Of a stretch of DNA of 64,000 nucleotides, positions 61,321 through 64,000 are shown one piece after another. The stretch lies in contig JAVBPJ010000003.1 of assembly GCA_031549665.1 (NCBI GenBank), forward strand, positions 62,001 through 126,000, in the 5' to 3' direction. This stretch comes from Rikenella sp031549665. GTDB taxonomy: Bacteria; Bacteroidota; Bacteroidia; Bacteroidales; Rikenellaceae. The notes under the pieces were generated by a model. The model searched no databases. It was not told the DNA's origin and worked only from the letters and a program-made list of their open reading frames with translations. The first letter of the stretch is position 1, and each line of letters opens with the position of its first letter. Position numbers and translations under genes: made by a program.

Positions 61321-62214
61321 TTACTTGGTTATTTGCAGGCGACTGAAAAGCCGCCACGATCCGTAAATAAAACCGCCCGTCCAAAGCAATCCGACCAGCA
61401 GGATCAGCAGGTTGGTCACGCCCAGGTGTACCACCAGGTAGCTGTTCGAACCTATATCAAACGTTCTTTCGAGCAGCCTGCCCAGACCCGTAGAGAAAAT
61501 CACCGTAGCGATAAAGACCGCAAACATGGTGTACACCAATTGGCGGCGGCGGAAGAAGATGGCCCCGAACCAAAACAACGCAAAGTTGTTAAGGGCGGCC
61601 CAGAAAAGCATATGTACACCTGTTAAAAACGGAGCATGACTGCCGTTATAGGCGCGGCCAATGTAGTGGTATTGTTCGACGACATTGTCGAGCAAATAGG
61701 GAAAAAAGGGTTTTACTCCCAACGAGGTTGACCAAGCCCAATCGTGCAGGAAGTAGAACAACCCCAGCACCAGCGGGGCGACTACCAGCGCAAAGATTAA
61801 CCGTAGGGCGAACTTCTCGCTGCGGGCGGCGGGGAGCATCAGTTTAGCCGAAGCGTAGCCCTTGCGGAAGTACCCCCGGAAGCTCATCGACACCAGGGCC
61901 ATCCACAAAAAACCAAGAGTGAATCCCATCGTTGCGCGCGAGGCAAAGAGCATCTCCTGGTACTTTGTTGCGTAGTACTCAACTTCGGAAAGTTCTGTCT
62001 GAATCGGGTCCGCTCCTTGAACGTACTCGTAGGAAACTCTTTCGTGCGGATGTGTACGCTCGTATTTATTGACCTGCGAGGTAAAAAACAGGTAACTCAA
62101 GAAAAGCAGCACCACAACGGTGGCTCCGTAGAGCAGCACGGTACGCCCCTCCTCGCGGGCGGTGGCGCGCAGCAGATGGCCGAAACGGCGAATCGAAAAA
62201 CAATTGGTATTCAT
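61321..62214 (-). CDS. ABC transporter permease-like membrane protein
   Basis: This 297-residue protein has six hydrophobic segments: about 24-44, 92-112, 140-160, 195-218, 224-245 and 262-285. The first loop (about 45-88) is large and soluble. It has no ATP-binding motif of its own and is placed as the membrane partner of the ATPase just upstream, 12 bases away. The family is not one I can name, as ABC-2-type permeases diverge strongly. It starts MNTNCFSIRRFGHLL, and the Arg-rich N-terminus is cytosolic by the positive-inside rule. Confidence 0.78.
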   Translation of the reverse strand: MNTNCFSIRRFGHLLRATAREEGRTVLLYGATVVVLLFLSYLFFTSQVNKYERTHPHERVSYEYVQGADPIQTELSEVEYYATKYQEMLFASRATMGFTLGFLWMALVSMSFRGYFRKGYASAKLMLPAARSEKFALRLIFALVVAPLVLGLFYFLHDWAWSTSLGVKPFFPYLLDNVVEQYHYIGRAYNGSHAPFLTGVHMLFWAALNNFALFWFGAIFFRRRQLVYTMFAVFIATVIFSTGLGRLLERTFDIGSNSYLVVHLGVTNLLILLVGLLWTGGFIYGSWRLFSRLQITK

Positions 62215-62226
62215 AATTTCGGCGGA

Positions 62227-63054
62227 TTAACGGGGTGAAAAAATTTGTTTGACGGCGGAACGGTTCGATACCACGGCATTGAACAGCAGCTCCATGTCGA
62301 GCTTCGATTCGGCCTGCGTTTTGTTTTCAATAACGCCCCAGCGGCCGTGGATGGTTTGTTCAGCGTAGAGGGCGGGGGCGCTCTCGTCCAGGTGGACGAA
62401 GCTCAGGCGGTCGGTGATTTGGTTGACCGAGGCGTTGAGCAGGATCTCGCTCTCGTCCAGGATCACAACGGCGTCGATCAATTGGTCGAGGTCGCGCACC
62501 TGGTGGGTCGAAATGACGATCGTGCGCTCGTTGTCCACCACCGACGACACCACGCGGCGGAAGTGTCCTTTCGAGGGGATGTCCAACCCGTTGGTAGGTT
62601 CGTCCATCAGCAGCAGCGGCGTGTTGCAGGCGATGGCGAAAGCGATGTAGGCTTTCTTTTTCTGCCCGAACGACATGCGGTTGAGCTTTTCGACGGGGTC
62701 GACCTCCAGCTCCCGCATCAGGCTTACCATCTGCTCCATCGAGAATCGGGGGTAGAACACCCCGTACGATTCGGCGTACTGGGTCATGCTCATCCGGGGC
62801 AGGTCGAACTCTTCCGGCACCACGAAAATTTGGCTCAAAAACGAGCTTTGACGGCAGCGCGGGTCGTGCGCCAGCACGCTGATCTCGCCCGAGCGGGGAA
62901 ACAGCAGGCCGGCTATCAGCTTGAGCAGGGTGGTTTTTCCCGCCCCGTTCTTCCCAAGCAAGCCGTAAATCTTACCGGCCTCCAAGTCGAGGTTGAGTCC
63001 CTCGAAAAGCGCCTTATTCCGGTATCCAAAGGCAAGATTTGTAAGGTTAATCAT
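62227..63054 (-). CDS. ABC transporter ATP-binding protein
   Basis: The ATG at 63054 (MINLTNLAFGYRNK) yields 275 residues. ATG 63081 is an alternative start nine codons earlier, and longer upstream starts would include the promoter. Walker A is GLLGKNGAGKTT, the signature is RMSFGQKKK, which departs from LSGGQ, Walker B is LLLMDEPTNGLD and the switch is STHQVRD. The protein resembles the ATPase of YtrB-like transporters. It is the first gene of the ATPase-permease-GntR unit, whose promoter carries an operator. Confidence 0.9.
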   Translation of the reverse strand: MINLTNLAFGYRNKALFEGLNLDLEAGKIYGLLGKNGAGKTTLLKLIAGLLFPRSGEISVLAHDPRCRQSSFLSQIFVVPEEFDLPRMSMTQYAESYGVFYPRFSMEQMVSLMRELEVDPVEKLNRMSFGQKKKAYIAFAIACNTPLLLMDEPTNGLDIPSKGHFRRVVSSVVDNERTIVISTHQVRDLDQLIDAVVILDESEILLNASVNQITDRLSFVHLDESAPALYAEQTIHGRWGVIENKTQAESKLDMELLFNAVVSNRSAVKQIFSPR

Positions 63055-63087
63055 TTGGTTTTCTGTTTTTTGGGTTTGCATCGCATT

Positions 63088-63141
63088 GTGTATTACATTA
63101 ATAATACACTGCAAATGTACGAAGGTTTTTTTCATTTGCAA
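63088..63141 (-). promoter_or_regulatory. Promoter and GntR operator of the ABC unit
   Basis: On the minus strand, TTG (63139-63141), 19 bases, then TACATTTG (63112-63119). The operator GTGTATTA-N6-TAATACAC (63088-63109) is an 8-bp perfect inverted repeat immediately past the -7 box, so a bound regulator would cover the transcription start. Confidence 0.75.
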
Positions 63142-63392
63142 CAGGTCGGCGAAAAAAAATCTGCGCGAAATAGCGGGGTGGATATGAATTTCTTGGTGCG
63201 GGACAGTTGACGGGAAGTATGAAATGTGAATTTTCTTTAGTTCATCGGTTGTATTGAACCGAAAAGATGGGGAAAACCGCACAATCCTCCGACAAAAAGA
63301 GGAGATAATGTTAAAAAACCAACGCTCATTGCGGAAGAGCCTTTGGTTTTCGTACCTTTACGCCCTGTTATACCAACGAGGATACCCGCCCC

Positions 63393-64000
63393 ATGACTTT
63401 TGACCGTTCGATGATCTGCGCCCGTTACGCCTCCCTGCCCGTTTCGATGGAGCGGGTGCGCAAGGCGCTGAACCGGCCGCTGACCCTGACCGAAAAGATT
63501 CTGCTGACCCACCTGCACGCCGACCAGCCGTTGGGCGATTTTGTGCGCGGCGAGAGCTACGTCAACTTCGCCCCCGACCGCGTGGCCATGCAGGACGCCA
63601 CGGCCCAGATGGCCCTGCTGCAATTCATGAACGCCGGGCGCGACCGCGTGGCCGTTCCCTCCACCGTCCATTGCGACCACCTGATCCTGTCGGACCAAGG
63701 CGCGCAAACCGACCTGAAAGCGGCCAACCAGCTCAATCAGGAGGTCTACTCCTTCCTGAGCGACGTGTCGAACAAATACGGCATCGGCTTTTGGAAACCC
63801 GGCGCGGGGATCATCCATCAGGTGATTCTGGAAAACTACGCCTTCCCGGGCGGATTGATGATCGGCACCGATTCGCACACACCCAACGCGGGCGGTCTGG
63901 GCATGGTGGCCGTGGGGGTCGGCGGAGCCGACGCTTCGGACGTGATGGCTGGAATGCCCTGGGAACTGAAAATGCCCCGCCTGATCGGCGTAAAACTCAC
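63393..64000 (+). CDS. Aconitate hydratase, N-terminal part
   Basis: The gene runs off the right edge; 202 codons are visible from ATG 63393. It encodes an aconitase of the mitochondrial (mAcn) type. Visible motifs are VPSTVHCDHLI, FGIGFWKPGAGIIHQ-like at about residues 130-145, GGLMIGTDSHTPNAGGLG and VGVGGADASDVMAG, the citrate/cluster-binding region of the N-terminal domain. The Cys ligands of the 4Fe-4S cluster lie later and are not in the window. It interconverts citrate and isocitrate. A TACCTTTA box near 63352 is a possible promoter. Confidence 0.92.
   Translation, partial: MTFDRSMICARYASLPVSMERVRKALNRPLTLTEKILLTHLHADQPLGDFVRGESYVNFAPDRVAMQDATAQMALLQFMNAGRDRVAVPSTVHCDHLILSDQGAQTDLKAANQLNQEVYSFLSDVSNKYGIGFWKPGAGIIHQVILENYAFPGGLMIGTDSHTPNAGGLGMVAVGVGGADASDVMAGMPWELKMPRLIGVKL

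Overview
The window reads as a contiguous chromosomal segment of a Bacteroidota bacterium, most likely order Bacteroidales. The evidence is the promoter style (TAnnTTTG -7 boxes, several with TTTG 18-21 bases upstream), few clear Shine-Dalgarno sites, and typical gene content: GH35 beta-galactosidase, DUF349 protein, FloA/NfeD, a BlaI-M56 pair carrying TonB-plug-like repeats, KorAB, an XRE-cupin next to an acyl-CoA ligase, and TlpA-type thioredoxins. The sequence is fairly GC-rich by eye, which would suit a Rikenellaceae/Alistipes-like genome, but that is a guess.

Layout. 1-5300: the 3' end of an outer-membrane barrel protein, a DUF1097 membrane protein, a GH35/zinc-ribbon pair, a membrane-bound metallophosphoesterase and an unknown secreted protein. 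5535-6121: tRNA-Ser(GCT) with its own promoter and terminator, then a small membrane-protein ORF (5833-5988) with consensus promoters on both strands. 6156-12177 (minus): a six-gene envelope/ion operon of HAMP sensor, TrkH, a SPOR-like secreted protein, NfeD, FloA and ZIP. 12240-17481: a YfcE-like phosphoesterase diverging from rarA-kdsA-unknown-Omp85-like protein. 17665-25674 (minus): cvfB, then purA-dapB-lepB-etfB-etfA-acyl-CoA dehydrogenase as a tight operon. 25784-31112: carbon-nitrogen hydrolase, TSUP permease, lytic transglycosylase and uvrA, overlapping or nearly so. 31113-31530: a gap holding a nested inverted-repeat element. 31531-38019: DUF349 protein, pyrG, yidC, M15 peptidase. 38205-42772 (minus): yggS, DHOD-like protein, korA, korB. 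42836-46977: C69 dipeptidase, XRE-cupin regulator, acyl-CoA ligase. 47093-53543 (minus): TlpA-like thioredoxin, phosphoesterase/PQQ-propeller fusion, DUF308 protein, typA. 53601-59822: ketopantoate-reductase-like protein, GNAT, AlkD-like protein, BlaI-M56 sensor pair, MFS exporter. 59959-63141: MBL-fold hydrolase, then an ABC transporter operon ending in its own GntR regulator. 63393-64000: the 5' part of an aconitase gene.

How the parts relate. Much of the window is housekeeping: nucleotides (purA, pyrG), lysine/cell wall (dapB), LPS (kdsA), repair (uvrA, rarA, AlkD), membrane biogenesis (yidC, lepB). The metabolic genes fit an anaerobe that passes electrons through ferredoxin and flavoproteins (korAB, etfAB, acyl-CoA dehydrogenase, acyl-CoA ligase). 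Two regulator units have readable operators: BlaI at 55904-55925 and the GntR/ABC unit at 63088-63109.

The most unusual loci are the possible type I toxin-antitoxin-like small-protein locus (5812-6121), the nested inverted-repeat element after uvrA (31171-31340), the M56 sensor with two plug-like repeats (56402-58240), and a 71-bp tandem duplication that carries the promoter of the MFS gene (58484-58631).
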